Source: Ampelocalamus luodianensis (Eukaryota > Streptophyta > Magnoliopsida > Poales > Poaceae). From it: a DNA stretch of 64,000 bases. Numbering within the stretch: the stretch's first letter is position 1; the number at the start of each line of letters is the position of its first letter. The position numbers and the translations under genes are program-made. The stretch lies in contig CM070634.1 in the NCBI GenBank assembly GCA_036346255.1, positions 65,366,476 through 65,430,475 of the forward strand. The letters run 5' to 3'. Under the pieces are notes generated by a model. That model was given only the letters and a program-made list of their open reading frames with translations. It was not told the origin of the DNA and ran no database searches. Positions 11,746 through 22,796 of the stretch are shown one piece after another.

Positions 11746-14177
11746 TTTCTTTTTGATAAGTTTGATTTTATTTCGGTAAGCTTTTATTTGTCAACTGAAA
11801 ATTACATTAAACTTTAAAAACTCATAACTAATTCGTTTCAAATCCTTTTTAGATCATTCCAACGGTGTTAAATTCATGTTTCACTAAAGTTTAATCTAAA
11901 AATGCATTTAGACTTGGTTCTGTACCAGAAAATTTTATAAACCATATTAACTTGTTTCAGCCATTATTGATTATTCCAAAAACTCAACTAAAACTTGTAA
12001 AATGAATAACTTTTTCTATATAACTCCAATCTGAACAAACTCAAGCTTGTAAAATTCCTCTGTTAGTATATTTTAATATGAATTAGGTTTTGACCATGGC
12101 TTTATTTCTGAAAAATGATATGTGCTAGTTCTACAACTTAGAAAAATCATAAGTAATTCATTTTAACTCCAAATTGGGTAAACTCAACTTTGCTGTTCTT
12201 AGGATGTCATGATCTACCTACCATAAACATTTTAGGTTCTAGGTCATTTTAGAAATTTATGTCATGAACAGTACCAGTAATTGATTTAGTTGAATTTTGA
12301 GGCTGAGGAAATTTGTTTTAGCTATAACTTTTGCATGCTTAGTCCAAATTGAATAATTCTTATTCCTAAATTCATTTAAAATCATAACCTTACTGCTGTA
12401 TAAATTTCATGAGGTTTGGATGGCTTTTGCTGTTGAGTCTTGTTTGGTGTTCTTCGTTCTTATTGGTTTTATCGTATTTTTGCGTTAGGTTCCGAAGATA
12501 ATATTGATCTTGAATCTGATCCTCAGCAGCCAGACTCTGACCTCCAGCAAGGCAAGCAGATGTAGCATCATTTGATCATGTTGCTCCTATTATTTTCAAA
12601 TTCTAATATGTTGTTTGCAAATTCTACGTATGCATTGCTATCTTATTTTAAACTATTGTCGATTAGTTGACCTATTAGATGCATAATCTGTAGGCAGATG
12701 TTTATCCTCTACTACTAAGCCTAGAACTATCTTGCTGTGATTTTGGGTTCGTTGGATGAGCCATTGTCACTTAGTAGTACGAGTTAAAATGCTTAGTCGT
12801 GGTTAGCTATCGGTAGAAATGGGTGGTTGTCGACTTAGTCGATGACCTTGATCACACAAATGCTTATTATGACTTTATGTTTCAGCTTTGAGCTATGTTT
12901 AATTGTGAAAACTAAAAATGAAAGCAAAATGATTTGGACTTGGGCACATTGGTATGTTGGTGTGATTCTGGGTGTGACTGGAACGGTGCCCGAGTCAACA
13001 AGGACCGAACATCTTGTTACACTAAACCAAGTATTTTTGTGTACTAATCGCACTAGAGGGTATGGGACCTCTTTTGACTTAGTACTTTGGCGTGTGTTGG
13101 CTACAAGGCGCAGGAGGGCGTGTGTGTGTTGTGTTGTGGTAAAATGAGGTGGTTTATGTGTTGGGAGCATTGTAGTTGTCCGAAAAGCTTTACCTCGAGG
13201 GGTAGTTGTCTTTTCGGCTTTATAATGTAAGCGTATGGGTTTCTATCCATACGAGCGGCTTGTAGTTGATACACAATATTGGAAATATCTCGTAGGACTT
13301 AGCCGTACCGGCATACCTTTGGAAGTGTGCTAATCTTGTGGCTTAAACGCGGTCTGAGGTGTGGGTACATTGGTGCACCCCTACAGGGTTTTGATCTATT
13401 CGAATAGCCTCGTCCTAGGTTATGGACACGCTTGGGGAAGTCTTTAAAGAGTTAGACTACAACTTTTAATTAAAACCTGACGGGTGGTACGAATCGGGGA
13501 TTCATGCTATGTTGGGGTGGCTATTGGGTTTGTCACTTCTAGGTGGTTACTTGTTATTTATTGTTACTCGCTGTTATTTCAATGCTTAAAAACAGATTTT
13601 ACCAATTGCCTTCAATCTATTACATTATTGCAAATGAAAATTGTTTTATGCGTCCAATTAACCATATCACCATTTCCTTTGATTCCAGCCGTCATGTAGC
13701 TATGTATAGGCTTGTTACTCGTAAGTCTTGCGAGTATATTCGTGTACTCATCTGCATTGCTTGTTGTGTGTAGAGGAAAAGGGTGAGCCCCAAGGGCCTC
13801 ACTTTTGTGAGATGTGCTGTGGCAGTTTTTGGGACGACTAGCTTGGCGGCCCGGTTGGTTGCCTTGTGGGTTAAGGCACACTAATGGGCTTTTGTTTATA
13901 GCCATCTTATGACACTTTTGCTTCCGTTGTTATTGATACTTTGTTGTCATTTGACCGGTCGACCCCTCTTTTTGTAATAACTCTATATTATGTATGTCTT
14001 TTGCTAGACTTGTTATTATGTGATGTATGGAATTGATGCATGATTTTGTAAAGATGTATATGTGCTGTAATTCTGGGAAGCACATGTCCATCGGGACACG
14101 GTGTATTTTGTTTGTGATGCTAGGGCCAATGGAAGGCTAAGTATTACAAGCTAAATAAACCGGAGTCTCACAGATAA

Positions 14178-14449
14178 GATCTAGACTAGTCGAAATCATA
14201 CACCGGTTTCGACCACATGATTTCCTAGTTTTCATTAGATCGTTTTTTTACAACATTATCATCACTTCTACCATGGTCATCACTATTCCTCAGTTTCTTG
14301 GTCTACTGCTTCTTTAGTAAAGTTCATCTACTAATATAAGCAGTCGGGAGCTAGGAAATATATGAGTATTTAATAACATTAATAAGACAAAACAAGAACT
14401 TCATTGATGTTAAAAGGTAAGTTTTATTTACACAGTTTAATATCACATT
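14178..14449 (+). other. Element T sequence between the solo LTR and the antisense gene
   Basis: AT-rich, non-coding. It continues element T after the solo LTR insertion. No motif recognised. Confidence 0.5.
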
Positions 14450-17380
14450 TATCTACTTTTTAGAACCACCAGACTGGTCGCTGCGTGATGGAGATCCGAC
14501 TTCCATTTCCTTCTTAACTTTCTCTCCAAGAGGTCTTACTTCATCGAGAAGTTTTGTTGCATTATCTTCAGAGCAGTCGAAGTCTTCTTCAATAGCTCCA
14601 AGACGAACAGAAGGGTCGGAAGCTTTCAGTTTCGCCAAGGTGACACTAACTCCATTCGCGATGGCTTCCTTTATTGTCCTGGCATGGTTGTCTCGAAAGA
14701 GTGTTATAACTTTCTTGAGATCTTCGAGTTGATTGCCAAGAAAATTGATTCTCTATGCAGAGTCTCTTAGAATGGATAGTTGCGTTCCCGACCCCAGGTC
14801 GAAGAGCATCTTGTTTAGAGCCTAGACTTTGTCCTCAAGACTCCGATCAAGTTCAGCCCCTTGGCCACGCACAAACTCAAGATTTTTTTCCGCTCGTTCA
14901 AGTGCAAGAGTCTTTTCTGCACGAGTGGATAAAAAGAGGGTCAACACACACTTTAAAATTGGAGTCATGGAATACTGGTTAAGTCTACGACCAGTTACCT
15001 TTGATTTTCTTCTCACAAGAGTCGAAAACCTCCTTCTGCCTGGTCATCGCAAGCTCGATCAACCGATCTTTACTTTGACTTTCTTCCTCAAGTTTTATTA
15101 TCATGGCTTCCTTAGCCACGACCTCTTCTTTAATTTTCTCTAAATCTATCAAATATGATAGAAAGAGAAGATTGAGTTATGAAAGAGGAACATGATGATA
15201 AAATATAGGAAGTCAAGTTAAAAGAGAAAAGTTCTTACTTCTCAATTCGGAATGCTTTTGCTCTAGAGTTTTTATTCGCTGGGTCAGTCCTCCGATCACA
15301 GCATATTTCTCGACCATATGCTACAAAAATAAGTCCTCTTCTTTGACTAGTTTTCCAAGAAACTTCAAAAGAAAGAATTATAAAGATGGTCGTAGAATAC
15401 TTACCCGAATTGCCATGTCATTATATTCGGCAAAAATCATATCTGGACCCAACTCGACTTGACGGTCCGATATCTTTCCCCAGGCCTCGTCAAGTTCCTT
15501 ATCCTCGATAAATGGGGGGGAAAAAGGAAACTTGTTAGCCTGAGGAGTATTTCAAAGGGGAGCTGGAACCTGTTGGAGATCTCTGGGGATGACTACCTCC
15601 GGAGATGGAGTGAGGATCACTAGTGGATCCTGAGCAGATGTAAGTACCGATACCTGCTCGGGGGCTTCTTTAGCCACTTCATCCACTGCAGTATTAGTCT
15701 GAGGAGTGTCCTGCTCAGGAACCTCCACGACTACCTCTTCCCTAGAAACTTTTTCCTGAGAAGTGTTCTGGTCGGACACGACTGGAACACCAGAAGATCT
15801 ACGAAAGGAGAAAATAAGGAAGATCAAGGTTCCAACATATCAAAATATCTAAGGTATGTATATACATGGCTTCTTCGTTTAAATATACCTGATCGATTTT
15901 TTTAGTTTAACCTTGTAACGCATCAGGGTAAAATCCGTTGCGCTGGCTTTCCTCTTCTTCTCAACCAATTTCACCGGTTCTGAACCGGCAGGGTTGACTA
16001 GATCTTGCACATCTACTGACTAAAAATTAGAAGCAATATCCACGACCAGTTGGTCAAGGATAAGATCCCTGATCGCAGGATCAGTAGGTATAGATTCGTT
16101 GACCTCCAAAACAGTAGCCTTAGTAGGCACTGGTGGGTTTTCAGCGACCTTGCTGGAAGGTACGACAACCGCCTAAACACATCATCAAAGATAATTAGGC
16201 GATGAAAATCATTTGTCTAAATATTATTTATGTTCGGTCACCTACCTCTGGAAGGCTGACATCCTGTATGGTCGTAGGGGTAGTCGGATCATCAATCGGC
16301 TCACATCTTTCAATAGCCTCGTTGATCCTCAACCCTACCGACTACATATCAAAGAGGATTTATGTTATACCGATCATAAATAATATGTACGACAAAAGAA
16401 AAAAAAGAAGACACAGTTGATAGTCTTACCTTAAGTCTTTCGATCATCTCTTTCGCGGAAATAGCCGCTAAAATTCGGGGGAAACTAGCCTTGTCGCCAG
16501 GCTCTCCGGCGTAGATTATTTTGATCCGACTTCTAATCTCGTCAGAAGATAAAGCTGTAAAGGTAAAGTAAAAAAACTTAAGGATAAAGAAATAATCAAC
16601 TAATATAGACAAACTGGTCGGAATCATTCAGGGCTTACCTCCTTTGGAATCTTTGGTTGTATCATCACGACCAATATACCAAAACATCCGGTGTGCTCGG
16701 GCCTTCAAAGGACTAATTCGGCACATGAAAAAATCCTTCACTACATGCTAGGATGTTAGACCTTTGACACTAAGAAGCTTGATAGCTTCGGCCCATCTCT
16801 CTATCTTTCCCTCCTTCTCTGTGGAGAAGCGCCAAATCGGATTCTCGACCGCCTTCTTACCAGAATAATAAAGGATGTCTTTCTTCGTGACCTTCATATA
16901 GAACCAACTCTTCTTCCACGACGACCACGAAGATTTTGAGTACATAAAGATGTACTCATTAGCTTTTCCGTCATGGAGGCGCAAGGTGCACTCTCCAGGC
17001 GTCCCAATCGTCTTTCCAGACTTCATCATTCTGTAGTAGTACTTGAATAGATTCAGATCTGCTGAAATCCCCAAGTACGCTTTGCAGAGATAAATAAAGA
17101 TGGTGAGATTGGCGATAGCATTGGGGGCAAGATTCACCAATTCAACTCCATAATACTACAAAACTTTAGAAATGAAGGAGTGAATTGGTAGCCTAAATCC
17201 GCATTCGACATATGCAAGAAAAACTAGAATTTCTCCATCTTCATTACTCGGGGAATGTTCTCCAGCCACTGATCTCCAAGAAATCAGACTCTTGCCGGGA
17301 AGCATCCCGATCTTTTCTAAGCTCTCTAGTTTCTTCTCGCTCAAGTCGGAAACTAACCAGTTAGTGATTTGGTTCGACAT
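14450..17380 (-). pseudogene. Antisense gene of element T (plant gypsy-type transposon protein of unknown function)
   Basis: Several open pieces line up on the minus strand. The first runs from the start codon at 17378-17380 (MSNQITNWLVSDLSEKK) to 17159. A second continues at 17140-16748 with hydrophobic and basic stretches (SWKKSWFYMKV). Further pieces lie at about 16690-16440, 15827-15552 (acidic, Val/Glu/Pro-rich), 15016-14822 (EKTLALERAEKNLEF, coiled-coil-like) and 14638-14453 (charged C-terminus). The layout of a conserved N-terminal region, an acidic middle and a coiled coil matches the antisense reading frame known between pol and 3' LTR of Tat elements, which carries the so-called putative gypsy-type transposon domain. 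Its role is not known. Gaps between pieces may be introns or decay. The stop at 17156-17158 breaks the frame between the first two pieces. Confidence 0.65.
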
Positions 17381-17710
17381 GATCAGGTTTTTTGGATGAG
17401 GAAAGAAAAGGAGGTCGGAGGCAGTTTTTCACTCAGGAGATGAAGAAGGAAAGCAGGAAGTGAAAAAACCCCAAGTCTATAAAGGGGTTTTTATAAGCTT
17501 CAGAATTTATAACTACAATCGGGAGTTACCCAAAAAGTCCAACGGACAAAAACCTATTTTCCAACGGACACAAAAACTCTTCGGTCCCCAAGGCAAGTTC
17601 TCAACTTTAAAGTGAATATAAACCACTTCAAATGTCATTGCATTTAATGAGCGTCAGCCCAATAAGACTTCATCGGAAGAAAGGTGTTCACACGACCTAT
17701 TCATTTAAAG
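17381..17710. other. Spacer between the antisense gene and the LTR of element T
   Basis: Non-coding. It would contain the promoter of the antisense gene if that gene was ever expressed. A TATA-like TATAAAGG lies at about 17480-17488 on the plus strand; nothing clear is visible on the minus strand. Confidence 0.4.
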
Positions 17711-17723
17711 TTCGGGGGCTAGC
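17711..17723 (+). promoter_or_regulatory. Polypurine tract of element T
   Basis: TTCGGGGGCTAGC directly precedes the LTR start TGACGAGG. A G-run followed by the LTR's TG is the expected plus-strand priming site and identifies the LTR as the 3' one. Confidence 0.7.
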
Positions 17724-18157
17724 TGACGAGGATTAAAACATATATGTATTATTTTTAATACATAACATACCATACGTCTTCATGGTCGTAACCCTTAAGG
17801 TGCACGACCTCACTGGTCGTAGAGATTCCAGAGGTTACACAATGGGTACCCTGGTCGGACGAAGGCCTGTGCCAACCTCCCGACCAGGAGAACTGCTCGT
17901 AAAAGGTATGAACTGATATTTGGAACTGATTCCAAGTATATTCTCTACCGTGTGATGAATAGAACATGTGCATATTCCATACCATAGGACATTTCTTATC
18001 GTGAAACACTGATGAACAACTACCATGCAGTTGAGTATCTCATAAACATACAACCGCCAAACGGTTGACTTTCCATCAACCGTCACTTAACTCCGACCAG
18101 TCACGACGCTTCACATCAGACGTCTTCTCCAGAAGTAACTGCCACCTCTCCAAGGGC

Positions 18158-18166
18158 TATTTAAAG
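18158..18166 (+). promoter_or_regulatory. TATA element in the LTR of element T
   Basis: TATTTAAAG lies about 170 bp upstream of an AATAAA signal within the LTR, the usual promoter to poly(A) order. Confidence 0.55.
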
Positions 18167-18329
18167 GTGGATAATGGACGGAGCAAGGACACGGGCATCA
18201 GACTGAAGCATAGACCTTAGATTTGTGTTTTAAGTCTGGCATTGTAAGATAACAAGTAGTGCTCTCAGTGTAAACAGGAGTAGTTCATCATCTAGTCAGG
18301 AGGCATTCCCTGTAAATCCCAATCATACT

Positions 18330-18335
18330 AATAAA
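18330..18335 (+). terminator. Poly(A) signal in the LTR of element T
   Basis: AATAAA lies downstream of the LTR TATA element and would define the R region end. Confidence 0.5.
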
Positions 18336-18417
18336 AGAGCAGTCCCATTATCTCCCTAGATTTCCCACGTCTTGTTCTCCTTTTCTTTTCATAAGATCGA
18401 CGTCTTGATCGTCGACA

Positions 18418-19196
18418 GTGGGGTTGGGAATGGCGCAAGAGGGGGGCACGAATCTGACGGGGGATTTACCCGTTATAAGCAAAACCTTAGCGAGCTGAAC
18501 TGAGTCAGAACTGACCTTGGTAAAAGCCCGTGTTAGTCTCTACTTGATTTACATGTCTAAGGTAACGTGTAAAATATCAAGCGACTACCTCTTGTGGGTA
18601 AAGTTGTACACCTCTGCAGAGTAAACCTAGCGAGGTCTTGTGAGCCCTAGAGTGGTCCAAGGTGCTCCAGAGTAGGTGCTTTGGGGTGGTCGTGGAGCTC
18701 TAGGGTGGTCTTGTGGAACTCTGGAGTAGGTGCTCCAGAGAGGTCTTAGTTGGTGCCTTGGGAGTGGTCTTGGTCGTAGGGTGCGACCAGGCCCTTGGGA
18801 GTGGTCTTGGGAGTGAGTGGGTGCTCACGACCTTCTTTGAAAACAAATATACTTATATATTACTCTTTTAACTTGAGCTTTACAATCTATTTATGCTATT
18901 TACTATCAATCACTGCTTTTTGCCAACTAACCCTACAGCTCTATTGATAAGCCGTGCATAAATATTATTTGCATACATTTTCCCCATAGCTTCGCTGAGT
19001 ACATTCAAAGTACTCAAGACTTATGCCCTCTGCTTTTAATCAGCAGAGGAGGGTGACCCAGGAAGTCTTATGCTCTTTGAAGAGGAGCTCTTTTGAAGAT
19101 CTTGCACGCTAGGAGACGTCCTCCACTCGGTAGCATGTGGGCTTGCCGAATGGCCTTCCGTGTATTTTGTTTCTACTGCAGGTTCTCCCTTGAGGT
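18418..19196. other. Sequence that received B2, left side; LTR-like remains
   Basis: No gene. Bases 18640-18830 form a degenerate GTGGTCTTGG-rich repeat. Bases 18840-19196 look like the end part of a diverged family A-like LTR on the plus strand: GCTGAGTACATT, then a CAGCAGAGGAGGGTGACCC stretch comparable to the segment near the 3' end of family A LTRs. The sequence continues without loss at 57280 after the B2 insertion. The last five bases (GAGGT) are the B2 target duplication. Confidence 0.5.
18640..18830. repeat. Degenerate GTGGTCTTGG-rich minisatellite
   Basis: Repeated short segments such as GAGTGGTC, GGTGCTCCAGAG and GGGAGTGGTCTTGG. A similar array lies on the other side of the B2 insertion at 57450-57640. 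Confidence 0.55.
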
Positions 19197-21510
19197 TGTA
19201 ACACCCCAACTCTCAATGAGCCTGGAATGCTACTGGAATTAAACTAATCTAGCACAAATTACAACATTTCGGCAGAGTCTCCTTTGTGTAATAAGCTCTA
19301 TCGAGGTTTCAACAATAAATCATGACATTTATCAATAATAACTTCATAATCAGGTTCAATCAAACTTGCATGTTAATCGAATGAATATAACCAAGACTGG
19401 CAAATCTCATTATTACAAATAATCAGATACTAAAACCAAAATAAACACCTACTCCAATAGTTTAATTATTTCTAAGTTGAAGCTAAGTGGCAAACGCCTT
19501 AAGATTGTGAGGTAGTGAGTGCATCCAACATCTACTCCCTCCCATGCATGTCGTTCTTGCCATTTGTACCTAAAACAGATTAAAGCAAGAGTGAGCCCAA
19601 AGACTCAGCAAGTATCAACAAGGCCATAATCAAGAACTCAATCATAGCATCGATAAACCACAAAATCATTACACTAAACATAGCCTTTAAACTTAAGAAA
19701 TGCAACCAATGCAATGCTCCTTTTGAACTTTATCTCTTTTCGCATTTTACCGGTAATGCGGGGTATTCATCCGTCAATGAATACCCTTGCACATGCCCTC
19801 CGCACGGGGACCAAACCTATACACCACATGTATAGGGACCTTTGCCCATCATCTTTATGATAGGGACCTCTTTGGTCATAGCCCACATTCCACGAATGTG
19901 GGGACCTCAAGCCCGTCATTGCATGACGGGGACCTCAACTATATAAACTTGGTTACCACATAACCAAGACTTAACATGCTCAAAACATGCATATGCACCA
20001 TGACAACATCTTTCACATGTAAGAATTCATCGTGTACACATAAACATGTAAGCATTAATATCATGCAAAAAGCATTCTTTAACCATAACTAGCATTCATC
20101 AAGATAAATGGTAACTCATCTCATTAATAGGTATGCATGGCTAATACCAACAAGAGACTTCATAATTTCATCATGCAAACATAAAGGTGCAATAGCCCGA
20201 ATACTTGCCTCAACCGTGCGAGAACGGTGGACGCGAAGAGGGTGCTGCCCCTGGAACCATGCTCCCACCTGAATATAAAGATACCCCAGTCTAAGACCAA
20301 CATACTGAACCAGGAGCATAGAACAACACAATTGAACTTGCTAAACCCCAAGTGTTTCCCAACTTCCAATTTCTAGCGATCGATTTGGCGCACACTGTGG
20401 ACAGTCCATTTATAAAATACATAACTTTTAGTACAGGAGTCCAAATGAAGTGTTATTGGACTTTATTGAAAGGTTAACAAATTCCCCAACTAAACCTAGT
20501 TGGTGAGCCCTCCAGATTCGGCCATCTAATACCCCTATCAAGCCCATTAACAGATCATCAATACTCACGTCGGGTTCTCTGGACAGCACACTAAAACCAC
20601 CATAACTTTTGCTACGAAGGTCCAAATCTTGCGTTCTTTATCTCTATGAAAAGGTCTGAAAATTACCTACATTTTTCGTTATATTGAGATCCTCTGATTT
20701 CGTCACTAACTAATAGATTAACTCAGTTTTCTACAGACTGTCAGGATGTTGACAGATTAACCGGACAGCGGCACTAAACAATTCATAACTTTCTAACCGT
20801 TAATCGGATCTGGGTGTTCTTGGTGGACATTGAAAGCTAATGACATAACCCAACTTGTCCTAAGAGATTGGATCCCCAGATTCTGCCTCTAAAGACATGA
20901 AAACCGTCGTCCAAACTACTGGACAGAACGCGATCTATTAAACCGGCGAAATACAATCTACCAAACGACATCAACCGCAACTACTACGCATCCACCAGCG
21001 AAGAACACGTGACGTTACCCTTGTAGAATCGCAGAAGGTTGAAGATCTTTCCCCACGAAGATGATCTTCCTTCTCCTCATCTCCTTTGGCCGAACAGCCT
21101 GCTGCCCTCTCCTCGTTTCCTCGCGAAGACTGGCAACGGGGAAGCTCCGTAGGCGAGAAGCGGAGGCACCACAGCAGGGACAGCCACCAGGGAGGGAGGG
21201 GCGCAGGGAAAGGGAGGAGGTGGTGGCCAAGAGAGGAGGGGAGGGGAGAGGAGGCGGCCACAAAGGGGGAGGAGGTGGGAAAAGAGGGGGGGCGGCTAGG
21301 GTTTGGGGGAGGGTGGCGCCTCCCCCCTATGGCCGGCCAGCCCCCATGGGCCAAGGCCCAGGGCCCAAGTTGCCAACTAAATGCGGAAAACCCCCTCTCA
21401 TTTCCTGATTTGGTGATTTTCTGAATTAAACTTTCCTCCGATTAATTAATCTCTACCGATTAAATTAATTTATCCCGATTATTGGCTTCTCACACTTCCG
21501 GAGTATTACA
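19197..21510 (-). repeat. 3' LTR of B2
   Basis: 2,314 bp, nearly identical to 54958-57274. Differences include the 19791-19820 segment (against 55551-55580) and scattered substitutions. The GC-rich part 21000-21360 contains open frames on both strands that are not genes. Confidence 0.93.
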
Positions 21511-22796
21511 TTCTACCCTACTTAACAGGATTCGATCCCGAATCTAAACACGCTTAAGCGAAAGAACAACCACGATAGAGAACGAACAACGGTAACCACG
21601 TACCCGTTGTGAACAACACCGGCTAAAGCTCACGCACGCGAAACTCCAACTTCCCAAGTGGCCTCTCTCTCAAACAGATGAGACCACAACACTAGGACGT
21701 AAAACGACGTCTGTACTAACGCTCAACTCGACATTTCTGAGAACATCCATCAAAAGAGACTCAAAGATAAGATCCTGCTCGAAGGTCAACAACGTTAACG
21801 AAAACTCAACCTCCATATCTCTCAGGTACTCACTTGGCACCAAACACGCCCGGTGTTGCATACACCGCGTATGGACCCGAGACGGTCCTAACGATACGCC
21901 AACTTTCGAATTCCCGTAGCTAACTAAAACAAACCAAAGTACCTTGGGCTAACCTTCCCATCAATACTGAACCACACAACAAGCACACAGAACACGAAAC
22001 TCTTGTTCCACCTCTTAGTTGAACTTTTCAATGAAACAAGGATCACCTCTTTTAACCAAAAACACACAACTGAATTCCCTTTTAGCAACTCTTTTACCGA
22101 CAAAACCCATCTAAAAAAGAAAGATTCACATCGCAACTATGCGTTACCAGCTCAGGTACTACAGAGTCCAATCTAGAAATTGGAATTTCATCAAGGAAAC
22201 CCTTCTACTTTATAAGTGGCAGGTTGCGAATAAGCGTCACAAAAACCAAGGGAGGAATCATTTTAAATGCCCAAATCAAAAACTTCCTTTATTCTTCCTG
22301 AACCGATAAGAACCACACAAACCAAAACCGAGTCAAACTCAACTTACGAAAGACATTGGTCAACAGCACAAAACTCAAACGAGAATAAAGGAACAATTCA
22401 CTTCTTGAGGAAACAACAATTTATCAGTTTCTCTTTTAGGACTAAAATTTCTTTCAGACTTTGGGATTTCAGTTCATTGCATAACACACTAACTCATCTC
22501 TCTTAACTTGGCATTATCAACGTTACGCTCAAGTCGAAATACATCATCCACACCTCCGTATAAAGGTTCTACCGATTCCACCAAAACTTTCTCTCAATAA
22601 CTCCTCTACCAACAGGATTAATTTGACAGATGACTTCCAATGCATCTCAAAATAGACCACACACGCAATCACATCACCTCAATCTTTTAAGAATAAACAA
22701 CTTGGAATTCTCAGCTCTCAGATTCATATACTTCATCAAAAAGGGTTCTATCAAGGATCATCCTATTGTTCGAAATCCATCCTTAATCTACTTCCT
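21511..22796 (-). other. Internal region of B2, 3' portion
   Basis: Non-coding. It matches about 36960-38249 of B1 in inverse complement; for example 21960-22040 pairs with 37740-37810. A purine-rich tract next to the LTR (minus strand AAGTAGGGTAGAA) is the likely polypurine tract. Confidence 0.8.

Larger units (their letters stand above)
9150..14172 (+). mobile_element. Solo LTR of family A (A1) in element T
   Basis: It starts TGTAACATCCC at 9150 and ends GTCTCACA at 14172. It is flanked by the 5-bp duplication GATAA at 9145-9149 and 14173-14177. Orientation follows from element A2, where the same TGTAACATCCC end lies next to the polypurine tract. No internal region or second LTR is present, so this is a solo LTR of 5,023 bp, presumably left by recombination between the LTRs of a full element. 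A possible TATA element is at 10081-10088 (TATATGAA). A repeat of about 48 bp lies around 10336-10420 (GGCCGAATTCACCCCC twice). The small open frames are not conserved among family copies. Confidence 0.93.
5528..18417 (+). mobile_element. Element T: decayed Tat/Retand-type Ty3/gypsy retrotransposon, 5' part missing
   Basis: Order on the plus strand: reverse transcriptase, RNase H, a second RNase H, integrase, a non-coding stretch, an antisense gene, a polypurine tract and one LTR. The second RNase H and the antisense gene between pol and the 3' LTR are hallmarks of the Tat branch (Retand, RIRE2, Grande). The 5' LTR, gag and protease are absent because the CACTA terminus abuts the RT codons at 5527. 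A family A solo LTR (9150-14172) interrupts it. Without that insert about 7.9 kb of T remain. Many stops and frameshifts make pol non-functional. Confidence 0.85.
17724..18417 (+). mobile_element. 3' LTR of element T
   Basis: It starts TGACGAGG after the polypurine tract and ends CGTCGACA at 18417 (694 bp), with imperfect inverted ends TGACGA / TCGACA. It contains a TATA element (TATTTAAAG, 18158-18166) and a poly(A) signal (AATAAA, 18330-18335) in the expected order. No second LTR is in the window, so the end position rests on the TG..CA ends alone. Confidence 0.7.

Noticed and set aside
17724..18417. Reading this LTR as the 5' LTR of another element
   Set aside because: It is preceded by a polypurine tract in the correct orientation, and no clear primer site or gag follows. 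A tandem element cannot be fully excluded.
20971..21424. Frames of 112-127 residues on both strands (repeated at 56734-57188)
   Set aside because: Both copies are the GC-rich part of the B2 LTRs; composition alone explains them.
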